Shown piece after piece: positions 42,935 through 50,836 of a stretch of DNA of 64,000 nt. Location of the stretch: NCBI GenBank assembly GCA_016710325.1, contig JADJXK010000001.1, positions 992,001-1,056,000 on the forward strand. Reading direction: 5' to 3'. Both the position numbers and the translations under genes were made by a program. This stretch comes from Candidatus Leptofilum proximum (GTDB taxonomy: Bacteria > Chloroflexota > Anaerolineae > Promineifilales > Promineifilaceae). Under the pieces are notes generated by a model. That model made no database searches. It had not been told where the DNA came from and saw only the letters and a list, made by a program, of their open reading frames with translations. Numbering within the stretch: position 1 is the first letter of the stretch; every line of letters begins with the position of its first letter.

Positions 42935-44116
42935 ATGACTGAGACAACAACGACCCATTACGTGGCGATTATTCAAATTTCGCTGCCGGGGCAGGCCACG
43001 GCCGTTTCGGCCAACATTCGCCTGACCCCAACTGAACTGGTGCCGGTGAAAGGCAGCTACAAAACGCTGCACGAGTGCACCCTGGCCGAGCTGCAAACCT
43101 TTGCCGACCAGATTGAAAGCGAAATCTGGCAGACCTACGGTGAAATTAAGCTGGCGGACCTGGCAAAAGACAGCACGGTCAAAATGGCGATGGATGTGGT
43201 AGACGCTGAAGGTGAACCAGTGGCCCCGTCGCGGGAATGGCTGGCGAAGATGGTGGTGGCAACGGCCGCACCCATCGCCGCTGAGGAAGCCCCCGCCGAA
43301 ACAGATGACGAGGCAGAAACGGCCGTTCCCGCCCAACTCGACGAGACGCCCGAGGAACCCGCTGCTGAGGTTGAGGAACCGGCTCAAAGTGAAACAGAGA
43401 CCGTAATTGAAACGGCCGCTGCCCCCGAGCCAGAACCGGAACCTGCGCCAGAACCCATCGCCCCCACGCACCCAACAGGTGATGACGCGGACAGAATCGT
43501 CGTGTCTGAGCCGGAGCCGGTGCATGAGGAACGTGAAGCCCAGCCGGATACGGCCGTAAGCGATACGGTGATTGCGCCCAGCCGGGCACGGGTGCGCCTT
43601 GCCGGGCGGTACCTGCCCGTGGGCGACCCCACCCCCGCAGCGGTAGACATCACCATTGAGGAACCAGCCTTGAGGGCAGCACAGGCCCATGCGCTGAGCA
43701 GCCTCAACCGCGAAGTGGCCGGGGTGCTGGTGGGGCCGCGCCCGGAAAAACAGCCAGACGGCCGTTACCGCGTGCACATCCTGGATACCATCATCGCCAA
43801 GTATACGGTGATGCACGGCGCGAGTGTGACCTACACACCAGAAAGCTGGCGCTACATGACCGACAAGCTGTTCGAGCGATACCCGGATGAAACGGCCGTA
43901 ATTGTCGGCTGGTACCATACCCATCCCGGCTTTGGCATCTTCCTATCAGGGATGGATTTGTTTATTCACCAGAACTTCTTCACGCAGATCTGGCACGTGG
44001 CTTTTGTGCTGGACCCACGCGCCCAAACCAGCGGCTTTTTCAGCTGGAACCGGGAAAAAACGCAGGTGTCGCGGCACAACTTTCAGTGGCCAGAATGGGC
44101 CGCCGGGAGCTGGTGA
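42935..44116 (+). CDS. Second JAMM/JAB protease with N-terminal accessory domain
   Basis: A 393-residue protein. Residues 1-105 form an alpha/beta domain without a known name. Residues 108-205 are an acidic Glu/Ala/Pro-rich linker. The C-terminal JAMM domain (about 225-393) has the full motif His328-x-His330-x7-Ser338-x2-Asp341 (HTHPGFGIFLSGMD), an upstream Glu in NREVAGVLVG, and a C-terminal SGFFSWN segment. There is no membrane helix. It resembles the preceding JAMM in its core but not elsewhere, so the two are paralogues with separate partners. The start has no clear ribosome site. Confidence 0.9.
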   Translation: MTETTTTHYVAIIQISLPGQATAVSANIRLTPTELVPVKGSYKTLHECTLAELQTFADQIESEIWQTYGEIKLADLAKDSTVKMAMDVVDAEGEPVAPSREWLAKMVVATAAPIAAEEAPAETDDEAETAVPAQLDETPEEPAAEVEEPAQSETETVIETAAAPEPEPEPAPEPIAPTHPTGDDADRIVVSEPEPVHEEREAQPDTAVSDTVIAPSRARVRLAGRYLPVGDPTPAAVDITIEEPALRAAQAHALSSLNREVAGVLVGPRPEKQPDGRYRVHILDTIIAKYTVMHGASVTYTPESWRYMTDKLFERYPDETAVIVGWYHTHPGFGIFLSGMDLFIHQNFFTQIWHVAFVLDPRAQTSGFFSWNREKTQVSRHNFQWPEWAAGSW

Positions 44117-44224
44117 CCGGTTGACGGTAATCGGTGGCCGGTGGCCGGTGATCGGTAATCAGTGATTAACTGACCGATTACCATTTACGGATAACCGATT
44201 ACCGATAACGGATTACGGTTTACC
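44116..44224. repeat. Inverted repeat, CGGTAATCGGT family (copy 3, long)
   Basis: About 50 bases of GGTAATCGG/GGCCGGT words are mirrored by CCGATTACC words; the largest member of this family. Its end overlaps the -35 region of the promoter before the RING-like gene. Confidence 0.85.
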
Positions 44225-44246
44225 GAGAGCCGTTTACTGCTATAAT
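44219..44246 (+). promoter_or_regulatory. Candidate internal promoter before the RING-like genes
   Basis: TTTACC and TATAAT are 16 bases apart, 30 bases before the ATG at 44275. This could let the two RING-like genes be expressed apart from the E1-JAB genes. Confidence 0.45.
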
Positions 44247-44274
44247 GCTCGTATCGGAAATCGGTTTTTGAGAA

Positions 44275-44700
44275 ATGGACGAACAAGAATTGCCCCCCCT
44301 CACCATCACGAATAGCGACATTCAGGCAGCCAACCAGCTGAGCCTGCACTGCCCCATTTGTGCCAATCCGGTCGAAAAGTTCGTGGAAGAACGCGAACTG
44401 CTGCCGGTGGTTTGCGCCAAGTGTGGCACGCTGTACCACAAGGTCTGCTGGGAACAGGGCGGCGGCAAGTGTGCCGTGCTTGGCTGCGGCCACGACAAGT
44501 TTAAGGTATACGGCACGCCCACCAGCCCGGTGCTGAGCATCAAGTACACCGATTTGCCACGGCCGTCTGTAAACGGCCGTTCCAGCCAACAAACCAAGCG
44601 CCTCAAAGAAGAACAACGTCGCCAGGTAGAGCAACTGCGACGGCCTTCGCTGTTGCAACGCTTCTTCAAATGGCTGCTGGACCAGATCAAAATTGGTTAA
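44275..44700 (+). CDS. RING-like zinc protein (prokaryotic RING type), candidate E3
   Basis: A 141-residue protein. Eight zinc ligands lie in a cross-brace-like order: Cys26-x2-Cys29, Cys47-x2-Cys50, His55-x2-Cys58 and Cys66-x4-Cys71. This fits the prokaryotic RING families described in bacterial Ub-like gene neighbourhoods. The N-terminus carries LTITNSDIQAANQ, shared with the linker protein at 38040. The C-terminal ~45 residues are basic and helical. If RING-like, it would bring E2~Ubl to targets; no ligase activity is shown by sequence alone. Confidence 0.78.
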   Translation: MDEQELPPLTITNSDIQAANQLSLHCPICANPVEKFVEERELLPVVCAKCGTLYHKVCWEQGGGKCAVLGCGHDKFKVYGTPTSPVLSIKYTDLPRPSVNGRSSQQTKRLKEEQRRQVEQLRRPSLLQRFFKWLLDQIKIG

Positions 44701-44703
44701 GAT

Positions 44704-44757
44704 AGGGATTGGAGATGGGCGAATTAATCTCCAATCTCTCAATCACCAATCTCCCTC
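44704..44757. repeat. Inverted repeat, GGAGATTGGAGATT family (copy 2)
   Basis: GGGATTGGAGAT on the left is mirrored by ATCTCCAATCTCTC and CCAATCTCCCTCCC on the right, filling the gap between the two RING-like genes. Confidence 0.75.
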
Positions 44758-44760
44758 CCC

Positions 44761-45249
44761 ATGCTGTCTCCCGTCACCATCACCAAACAATCTCCGTTTT
44801 TAGGTGAAGAATGTGCCCTGTGCAAAAATCCGCTGGCGCCTGGAGACGAGGTGGTTGTTTGCCCGGAAGACAGCACACGTCACCACGCGCACTGCTGGCG
44901 AGCCAATGGCAATAAATGTGCGTCATACGGCTGCCGCGGACACGGCGAAATTGCCGTGCCGGAATCCACCCCGCCAGAACCATCCCCGGCGCAGCCGCCA
45001 CCAACTTCCAGCCACCAGCCACCAGCCACGAATACAAACGGCCGTATCCACCGCACCGCCCACCGCTTTGGCTGCGGGCAGGGCTGCCTGCTGGTAGCTA
45101 TCGCTATCGCCATCATTTTCTTTTCGATTGGCTGCTTTGGGCTGTGGGCCATTGCCGATTACATCATGCTGGAAGTGCTGGGTTGGCAGTATCGCGTCCC
45201 CGAAACGAGCTATATCCTGCCCCAAATTACGCGCTTGCTTTTCTTTTAA
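44761..45249 (+). CDS. Membrane-anchored RING-like zinc protein
   Basis: A 162-residue protein. The N-terminal zinc module has Cys18-x2-Cys21, Cys34, His42/His44, Cys45, Cys53 and Cys58, close in pattern to the preceding gene but with one Cys replaced by an acidic/His region. A Pro/Ser/Thr linker (about 65-92) leads to a transmembrane helix (about 105-130) near the C-terminus. It would place a RING-like domain at the inner membrane face, in parallel with the membrane-anchored JAMM. It starts VTITKQ, weakly echoing the LTITN motif of its neighbours. Last gene of the cluster. Confidence 0.75.
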   Translation: MLSPVTITKQSPFLGEECALCKNPLAPGDEVVVCPEDSTRHHAHCWRANGNKCASYGCRGHGEIAVPESTPPEPSPAQPPPTSSHQPPATNTNGRIHRTAHRFGCGQGCLLVAIAIAIIFFSIGCFGLWAIADYIMLEVLGWQYRVPETSYILPQITRLLFF

Positions 45250-45376
45250 AGCAGAACCCACAGAAGGCTTTGCCCGTTTACCAAAACCCAAAATTGAAAA
45301 CAGGCAAATCCTACGTTTCTTTGAATCTACGGCCGTTTTTCGCTAAACTTGCCTCACATTCCCACAAAAGGACGGT

Positions 45377-46885
45377 ATGATGAGTTCTAAATTCCACGAA
45401 CTTCTGGAAAAAGTGTATGAAATCCACGACATTGAAAAAGCGATGGGTGTTTTAAGTTGGGACAAAGAAACCAACATGCCCAAGGCTGGCACCCTGGCCC
45501 GCATCCAGCAAATGACCACCCTGCGCCGCCTGAGCCACGAAATGTTTATCGCCGATGAAATGGGCGAGCTGATTGAAACGGCCGCTGCCGAAATCGCTGA
45601 AGCACCCTATGAAAGCAACGAGGCCAGCCTCATCCGCTACCTGCGCCGCAGCTATGAAGAAGCGCGCCAGCTGCCACCCGAGTTTGTGCGCCGCGTCAGC
45701 GAGGTGAGCGGTAAGGCCCATCCCGCCTGGGTGGAAGCACGCGAAAGCAACAACTTTGCTCACTTCCGGCCGCACCTGGAAGAAGTGGTTAAGCTGGTGC
45801 AGGAAATGGCCGAGCTGTACGGCTACGAGGATGAAAAGTACGATCCCCTGCTGGACAAGTTTGAACACGGCATGAAAACGGCCGAAGTCCGCACCATCTT
45901 CAACGCGGTGAAAGAGGAGCTGATCCCCCTGCGCCAGGCCATTGCCGAACGAGGCACAGAAGCAGATGACAGCCTGGTACACCAACCCTTCCCCGTCGAC
46001 AAACAAAAAGAGTTTGCCCGCTACATCGCTGATGCCGTGGGCTACGACTTCAGCCGGGGGCACCTGGGCACCGTGGTGCATCCTTTTGCCACCAGCTTCA
46101 GCCGCGACGACGCCCGCATCACCACCCGCTGGTATCCCGACTTCCTGAACCCGTCCCTCTTTGGCACGCTGCATGAATCGGGCCATGCCATGTACGAACA
46201 GGGCACCCATCCCGACCTGGCCCGCACGCCGCTGGCGCGTGGCACCTCCAGCGGCATCCACGAATCCCAGTCGCGCATGATTGAAAACATCGTAGGGCGC
46301 AGCCTGGGTTTCTGGCAGGCGCACTACCCCAAGCTGCAAGAATTGTTTCCCCAGCAGCTAGGCCATCATGACGTGAAGGCGTTTTACCGGGCCATCAACA
46401 AGGTGCAGCCTTCATACATTCGCGTGGAAGCCGACGAACTGACCTACAATTTCCACATCATTTTGCGCTTTGAGCTGGAGCAGGCCATGCTGAACGGCAA
46501 CCTGGCCGTGGCCGACCTGCCCACCGCCTGGAACGACAAAATGAATGAGCTGCTCGGCGTGGTGCCGCCGACCGACAGCGAAGGCTGTCTGCAGGATGTG
46601 CACTGGACGCGGCCCGGCTTTGGCTACTTCCCGACGTATGCGCTGGGCAATTTGTATGCGGCACAGTTTTATGAAACGGCCGTCACCCAAAACCCCACCA
46701 TCGCCGAGGAAATGGCCCAGGGCAAGACCTCTGCACTGGTGGCCTGGCTGCGTGAGAACATTCACCAACACGGCCGTAAGTTCACCCCAGCGGAACTGGT
46801 GCAGCAGGTGACCGGCGGACCGCTGACGCACAAACCATTCATGCGCTATGTCGCCCAAAAATTTAGCGAAATTTACAAACTGTAG
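45377..46885 (+). CDS. Metallocarboxypeptidase, M32 (Taq) family
   Basis: A 502-residue zinc carboxypeptidase releasing C-terminal residues from peptides in the cytoplasm. The HEXXH zinc motif is His266-Glu-Ser-Gly-His270 (FGTLHESGHAMYEQG), followed by the conserved GTSSGIHESQSR and DELTYNFHIILRFELEQAM blocks; length matches the family. AAAGGA precedes the ATG; a second ATG follows immediately and could equally be used. It is 127 bases beyond the RING-like gene and probably unrelated to the Ub-like cluster, though both could touch on protein turnover. Confidence 0.95.
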   Translation: MMSSKFHELLEKVYEIHDIEKAMGVLSWDKETNMPKAGTLARIQQMTTLRRLSHEMFIADEMGELIETAAAEIAEAPYESNEASLIRYLRRSYEEARQLPPEFVRRVSEVSGKAHPAWVEARESNNFAHFRPHLEEVVKLVQEMAELYGYEDEKYDPLLDKFEHGMKTAEVRTIFNAVKEELIPLRQAIAERGTEADDSLVHQPFPVDKQKEFARYIADAVGYDFSRGHLGTVVHPFATSFSRDDARITTRWYPDFLNPSLFGTLHESGHAMYEQGTHPDLARTPLARGTSSGIHESQSRMIENIVGRSLGFWQAHYPKLQELFPQQLGHHDVKAFYRAINKVQPSYIRVEADELTYNFHIILRFELEQAMLNGNLAVADLPTAWNDKMNELLGVVPPTDSEGCLQDVHWTRPGFGYFPTYALGNLYAAQFYETAVTQNPTIAEEMAQGKTSALVAWLRENIHQHGRKFTPAELVQQVTGGPLTHKPFMRYVAQKFSEIYKL

Positions 46886-46937
46886 GAAGGGAAAAGAATT
46901 GGCCGTGTCGGGGAGCGTGGGGGAAGCTGTTGGAAAC

Positions 46938-46991
46938 GTGAAGCGTGAAACGTGATGAGCCCGTGCTCACGTGTCACGTTTCACGTTTCAC
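46938..46991. repeat. Inverted repeat, GTGAAACGTGA family (copy 2)
   Basis: 18-base arms with one mismatch, between the convergent carboxypeptidase and membrane-protein genes. Confidence 0.85.
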
Positions 46992-46995
46992 TTTT

Positions 46996-47382
46996 CTAGA
47001 AGAAGCCGCCCCGAATGATTTGCACGCCCACAAACACCAGCACCAGCACCGCAATAACCAGAATCAGGTTATTGCGAAACTTCTTGGCACTGTCGGTGGA
47101 TTTGCGCCAGGCGGCGTTGCTGTGGGCCAGCAGCACGGCCACAAACATTGTGCCGACATGTTCCAGCCGGGGCCGACTGTCAAAACCCAACGAAATGAGC
47201 AGAATCAACCCCAGCAAAAAGTTGACGTCGATGAGGCCAACGAGGGCTGACATCAAGCCGCGATCAACCGACTTATACTCAGATTTCTGAATCAGTCCCC
47301 AGGCAAATTTCACAATCACCACGACGGCCACAATGGCCACCAGCCAGCGGAACTCTCCATGAATCGTGCGAATAATATCCAC
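46996..47382 (-). CDS. Four-helix membrane protein of unknown function
   Basis: A 128-residue protein with four hydrophobic segments (about 13-32, 46-68, 78-90 and 105-122), a His near each end of the third segment and short loops. No named family recognised with confidence. It starts at GTG with AAGGAG six bases upstream. It follows the CNNM-like pair on the same strand with 14 bases between, so it belongs to that transcript. Confidence 0.7.
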   Translation of the reverse strand: MDIIRTIHGEFRWLVAIVAVVVIVKFAWGLIQKSEYKSVDRGLMSALVGLIDVNFLLGLILLISLGFDSRPRLEHVGTMFVAVLLAHSNAAWRKSTDSAKKFRNNLILVIAVLVLVFVGVQIIRGGFF

Positions 47383-47396
47383 AAATTTCTCCTTTT

Positions 47397-48854
47397 TTAC
47401 TGCGTATTGTCTTGAGGGGGAACGGCCGTATCCTCATCCTTCGCCCGGTTAGGGTCAGGAAACTCCACCAAAACCCGCGAAACAGCCCGCCCCTCAACGG
47501 CTAAAACCCGAATATGTATCTTGTCATTATAGATAACCTCGTCCCCCACCGCCGGAGGACGACCTAATTTAGAAATTACCAGCCCGCCAACCGTCTCCAC
47601 ATCCGGCAGATCCTCTTCATCGCCCCAAAAACCATCATCAAAGTCATCAACCAGGTACTCCCCTTCGGCCTCAATCAGGCCGGGTCCCAGCTCCACATAC
47701 GGCTCTTTTTCCAGGTCAAATTCATCCCGAACCTCACCCACAACCTCTTCCACCAGGTCCTCCAGCGTCACAATGCCATCCATGCCGCCAAACTCATCCA
47801 GCACAATGGCCATGTGCAGCTTCTGCCGTTTAAACGCCGCCAGCAGCGTTTGTATTGGCAAATCTTCCGGCACAGCAGGCGCCGAGCGCAAGATCAGCCG
47901 CAAATCAAACCGGCCTTCGCTGCGCAGCGTCTGTTTCACCAGGTCCTTCAGATGCAAAATGCCCACAATGTGGTCCCGGTCGCCGTCGTAAACCGGGAAG
48001 CGGCTGTGGCGGCTTTCCGAGACGATTTTCAGGATTTCTTGTCGGGAAACATTCACCGGAATCGCCTCCACCTTGGTGCGCGGCGTCATCACCTGAGACA
48101 CGGTCCGGTCGCTGAAGTCAAAAATGTTCAGGATCATTTCCTGCTCTTCTACATTGAGCAGGCCACCTTCGGTACTTTCCGTTACGATCAGCTCCAGCTC
48201 CTCCGCCGAAAGTACCCGCTCGTGCCCTTCGGCAGGGGGAATGCGGAACAGCTTAAGCATTGAAATACCAACGCGGTTCAAGATTTTCACCGGATATCTC
48301 AGAACCCAGCGCGCCACAGTCATGGGTGTACTTAACAGCAGTACCATGCGCGGCGCATCGGAAAGGGCCAGCGATTTGGGCACCATCTCGCCCACCACCA
48401 CGTGCAAATAGGTGAGCAGGCCGAGGGCAATCACATAGCCAATGCTTTCCACCAGTTCAAGCGAAGGCTCAAACCACAAACGCTCCAGGTAGGGCTCAAT
48501 AAAATGGGCAATTTGCGGCTCGCCGTACATGGCCAGCCCAATCGAGGCAATGGTGATGCCCAACTGGGCCGTGGCGATGTATTGGTCTTGCTTCTGGCGC
48601 GATTCAATGGTGGCCAACACCGGCGCAGCGCGGGTAACGCCTTCCTCGACCATTTGCTCCAGCTGCGTGGGCCGCACGCCGATGATAGAAAACTCAGCCA
48701 TCACAAAGAGGCCATTGAGCAGCACCAGCAAAATGATGACCACAAGGGCCACCAGCAGCGTGCTGAATGAAGAATGAGACGCTTCTTGGGCAGCGGCCGT
48801 TGCCAGCACACCCAAACCCGGTAGAGAAATGGCCAGCAGGAGGTATTTAGTCAT
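47397..48854 (-). CDS. CNNM/CorC-type transporter-like protein (DUF21-CBS-CorC), second of pair
   Basis: About 485 residues. A DUF21/CNNM membrane domain (four helices, with LNGLFVMAEFSIIGVRPTQLEQ) is followed by two CBS domains (VMTPRTKVEAIPV, FPVYDGDRDHIVGILHLKDL, HMAIVLDEFGGMDGIVTLEDLVEEVVGE) and a C-terminal CorC_HlyC domain ending near VLVEFP. Relatives handle Mg2+ or related divalent cations, with the CBS pair sensing nucleotides. The ATG at 48854 was chosen because GGGAGG lies eight bases upstream; it overlaps the preceding stop by eight bases. The paralogue directly upstream suggests a heteromeric complex. Confidence 0.9.
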   Translation of the reverse strand: MTKYLLLAISLPGLGVLATAAAQEASHSSFSTLLVALVVIILLVLLNGLFVMAEFSIIGVRPTQLEQMVEEGVTRAAPVLATIESRQKQDQYIATAQLGITIASIGLAMYGEPQIAHFIEPYLERLWFEPSLELVESIGYVIALGLLTYLHVVVGEMVPKSLALSDAPRMVLLLSTPMTVARWVLRYPVKILNRVGISMLKLFRIPPAEGHERVLSAEELELIVTESTEGGLLNVEEQEMILNIFDFSDRTVSQVMTPRTKVEAIPVNVSRQEILKIVSESRHSRFPVYDGDRDHIVGILHLKDLVKQTLRSEGRFDLRLILRSAPAVPEDLPIQTLLAAFKRQKLHMAIVLDEFGGMDGIVTLEDLVEEVVGEVRDEFDLEKEPYVELGPGLIEAEGEYLVDDFDDGFWGDEEDLPDVETVGGLVISKLGRPPAVGDEVIYNDKIHIRVLAVEGRAVSRVLVEFPDPNRAKDEDTAVPPQDNTQ

Positions 48855-50256
48855 GATCAGCCACCTCCCACTCAATAAACGGGTCATCACTGCTTTCCGT
48901 CGGCGGCAGCGTTAGCGAAACCTCAGAGACGCCCGGATCAGACATAGCCTCCACGCGAATGGTAATATCGCCAAACGCCACCGTGTCGCCCACCTTGGGC
49001 GGACGGCCGAGTTCGCTGAACACCAACCCGCCCAACGTGTCCGCATTTTCTTCCGGCAGCTCCAGTTCCAGGTACTCGTTCACATCCGCCACCAGCAAAT
49101 CGGCGCGCAAATAGATGCGCCCATCCTTGTCCTTGGCAATCAGCGCCGATTCGTTGTCGAACTCGTCCTGCAGCTCGCCAAAAATCTCCTCGATTAAATC
49201 TTCGAAGGTAATCAAGCCAACTGTGCCGCCGTACTCGTCAAACACAATCGCCAGATATTTGCGGCGGCTGTTGAGCCGTTTCCACAGATCTGATACGGGG
49301 ATGGTTTCCGGCACAAAAACCACCTCGCGCAAAATCGAGGCCACATCTTCGCTTTGCTGGTTGTACAACCGGAACAAATCCTTCACATGCACAAAGCCCG
49401 TGATGTCGTCGATGGACTCTTTATAGATCGGGATACGCGAAAAACCCGCATCCAGGGCAATTTGCATGAGGTCGACCACTTTGCTATCTAGCGGGGCAGC
49501 GATGAGCTTGGTGCGGTGCAGCATCACCTGCTTGGCGGTGAGATCGCGCAGGCGGAACGTGTTGCGCAGCAGACGCCGCTCTTCGTCGCTGAGCAGGTCT
49601 TGCTCATGGCTTTCGGTAACAAGCAGCTCAATCTCCTCTGGGGAGTGAGCGTGACCGTTTTTCTCTTTTAACGGCCGTCCCAACACCCTCAAAATCAAGT
49701 TCCCACTCCCGTTAAACAAAGCAATTAAGCCCGTGTAGGTAATGATAAACTGCGTAATGCGCATCGGCACGGTAACGGCCAGCGCCACCGCTTCCGGATA
49801 CTGAATCGCCACCGACTTGGGAAACAGTTCCCCCATGATCACCTGCAAGATTGTAATGGCGACCAAAACCAGGGTGATGGCAATCGACGTAGCCGCCGGT
49901 TCAGCCCAGCCTGTGGTGGACTCAATGCCCACAGTCGCCAGGGCCGGTTCAAGTAAGGTTAGCAGCCTGGCTAATGGCGAAACCAGCAGTTGAGCAATGA
50001 CGCTCTGCCCGTAGGCACCCACTACCAGCGAAGAAATGGTGATGCCAATCTGGCAGGTGGCCACGTACCTGTCCAGCTTGTGGCTGTCTTGCATGATAGG
50101 CAGCAGCAGCTGCGCCATGCGGTTGCCCTGGCCAGCCATCTGGCTAACGCGCGTGCGCCGGGCAGACACCGTAGCGAATTCGGCCGCCACGTATAAAGCA
50201 TTGAAAAAAATCATGAGGGCTACAACAGCCACAATAGTAAGAATCGTTAAGAACAT
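48847..50256 (-). CDS. CNNM/CorC-type transporter-like protein (DUF21-CBS-CorC), first of pair
   Basis: A 469-residue protein with the same domain order as its downstream partner: DUF21 (FFNALYVAAEFATVSARRTRVSQ), CBS pair (VMLHRTKLIAAPLD, RIPIYKESIDDITGFVHVKDL, YLAIVFDEYGGTVGLITFEDLIEEIFGE) and CorC_HlyC domain. It is the first gene of a transcript that has a promoter near 50560-50588, a ~300-base leader and a hairpin followed by Ts shortly before the ATG, so expression may be controlled by transcription attenuation. Confidence 0.9.
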   Translation of the reverse strand: MFLTILTIVAVVALMIFFNALYVAAEFATVSARRTRVSQMAGQGNRMAQLLLPIMQDSHKLDRYVATCQIGITISSLVVGAYGQSVIAQLLVSPLARLLTLLEPALATVGIESTTGWAEPAATSIAITLVLVAITILQVIMGELFPKSVAIQYPEAVALAVTVPMRITQFIITYTGLIALFNGSGNLILRVLGRPLKEKNGHAHSPEEIELLVTESHEQDLLSDEERRLLRNTFRLRDLTAKQVMLHRTKLIAAPLDSKVVDLMQIALDAGFSRIPIYKESIDDITGFVHVKDLFRLYNQQSEDVASILREVVFVPETIPVSDLWKRLNSRRKYLAIVFDEYGGTVGLITFEDLIEEIFGELQDEFDNESALIAKDKDGRIYLRADLLVADVNEYLELELPEENADTLGGLVFSELGRPPKVGDTVAFGDITIRVEAMSDPGVSEVSLTLPPTESSDDPFIEWEVADHD

Positions 50257-50289
50257 CAGCTATCTTTTTGGATCAACCAATACCTAATA

Positions 50290-50320
50290 CACAAAAGGCC
50301 CACCTCTGGGGTAGGCTTCC
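50290..50320 (-). terminator. Terminator-like hairpin in the leader of the CNNM/CorC pair
   Basis: On the minus strand AAGCCTACC pairs with GGTGGGCCTT (one bulge) around CCAGA, followed by TTTT, about 40 bases before the start at 50256. It could be the expression platform of an attenuator, or a late terminator of the ruvB transcript. Confidence 0.5.
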
Positions 50321-50588
50321 AATAAATGAATTGCTCAAACACACCGGGAAAAGATGGGTGAGAAGGGTCAGGCGGCTCAGGGTTAGAGTCGGTCAATGCA
50401 TCCCCCTCTCAAAAAACAGAGGCTGCAACCGTGCAGGCAAAATTGGGGTGAAGAACCCCTCTCAAGCGATTTAATCACTCGGCTGACACAGCACGGTGTG
50501 GCGTTGTCTACACAAATTGGTGGTTGCATCAAAATTTACTCAAAATCAGGCTAGCAAAAATTATAGAACAGGGGATACCAATGGTCAA
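50321..50588 (-). promoter_or_regulatory. Promoter and structured leader of the CNNM/CorC pair
   Basis: TTGACC (50583-50588) and TATAAT (50560-50565) on the minus strand are exactly 17 bases apart. The leader then holds three short hairpins (GGGG-TTCTTCA-CCCC, CTGCA-CGGT-TGCAG and CCTCT-GTTTTTTG-AGAGG) before the terminator-like stem. I cannot match it to the M-box, yybP-ykoY or another known riboswitch. Confidence 0.5.
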
Positions 50589-50602
50589 ACCAGGAGTGTT
50601 AC

Positions 50603-50830
50603 TTAGCGCCGAAAAATACGAATCACTATGTTGAGCAGGATGGTGCCTAATATACTCACCAGAATCATCGTCGCCAGGGGAAAGTAGATGCGGTAGTTTT
50701 CCCCTTCGATTTCGAAGTCGCCGGGCAGGTTGCCCAGCCAGGGAAAATATTTGGCGGCAATAAGCACCAGGATGCCTGCGAGGGCAATGGTTGCCCCAAT
50801 GATCAGCAGCAAACGGCCGAATTCCACCAT
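50603..50830 (-). CDS. DUF2905 family small membrane protein
   Basis: A 75-residue protein with two transmembrane helices. The family signature is clear: G-R-LLIIGATIALAGILVLIA, then WLGNLPGDFEIEGENYRIYFPLATMILVSILGTILLN. The function is unknown, but the gene is very often next to ruvB, as here, where it follows ruvB by six bases in the same direction. Confidence 0.88.
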   Translation of the reverse strand: MVEFGRLLLIIGATIALAGILVLIAAKYFPWLGNLPGDFEIEGENYRIYFPLATMILVSILGTILLNIVIRIFRR

Positions 50831-50836
50831 CTTCTC

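Noticed and set aside
39349..44116. CBASS operon with Cap2/Cap3
   Set aside because: No CD-NTase or effector gene; E1 and E2 are separate proteins rather than a Cap2 fusion, and a Ubl gene is present.
50365..50445. tRNA-like stretch (GGCTCAGGGTTAGAGTC resembling a D-arm) on the plus strand
   Set aside because: No T-arm (GTTCRA), no matching acceptor stem at tRNA length and no CCA-type end; better explained as part of the minus-strand leader.
50321..50588. M-box or yybP-ykoY riboswitch
   Set aside because: The conserved core sequences of these families, as I know them, are not visible; recorded only as an unclassified structured leader.
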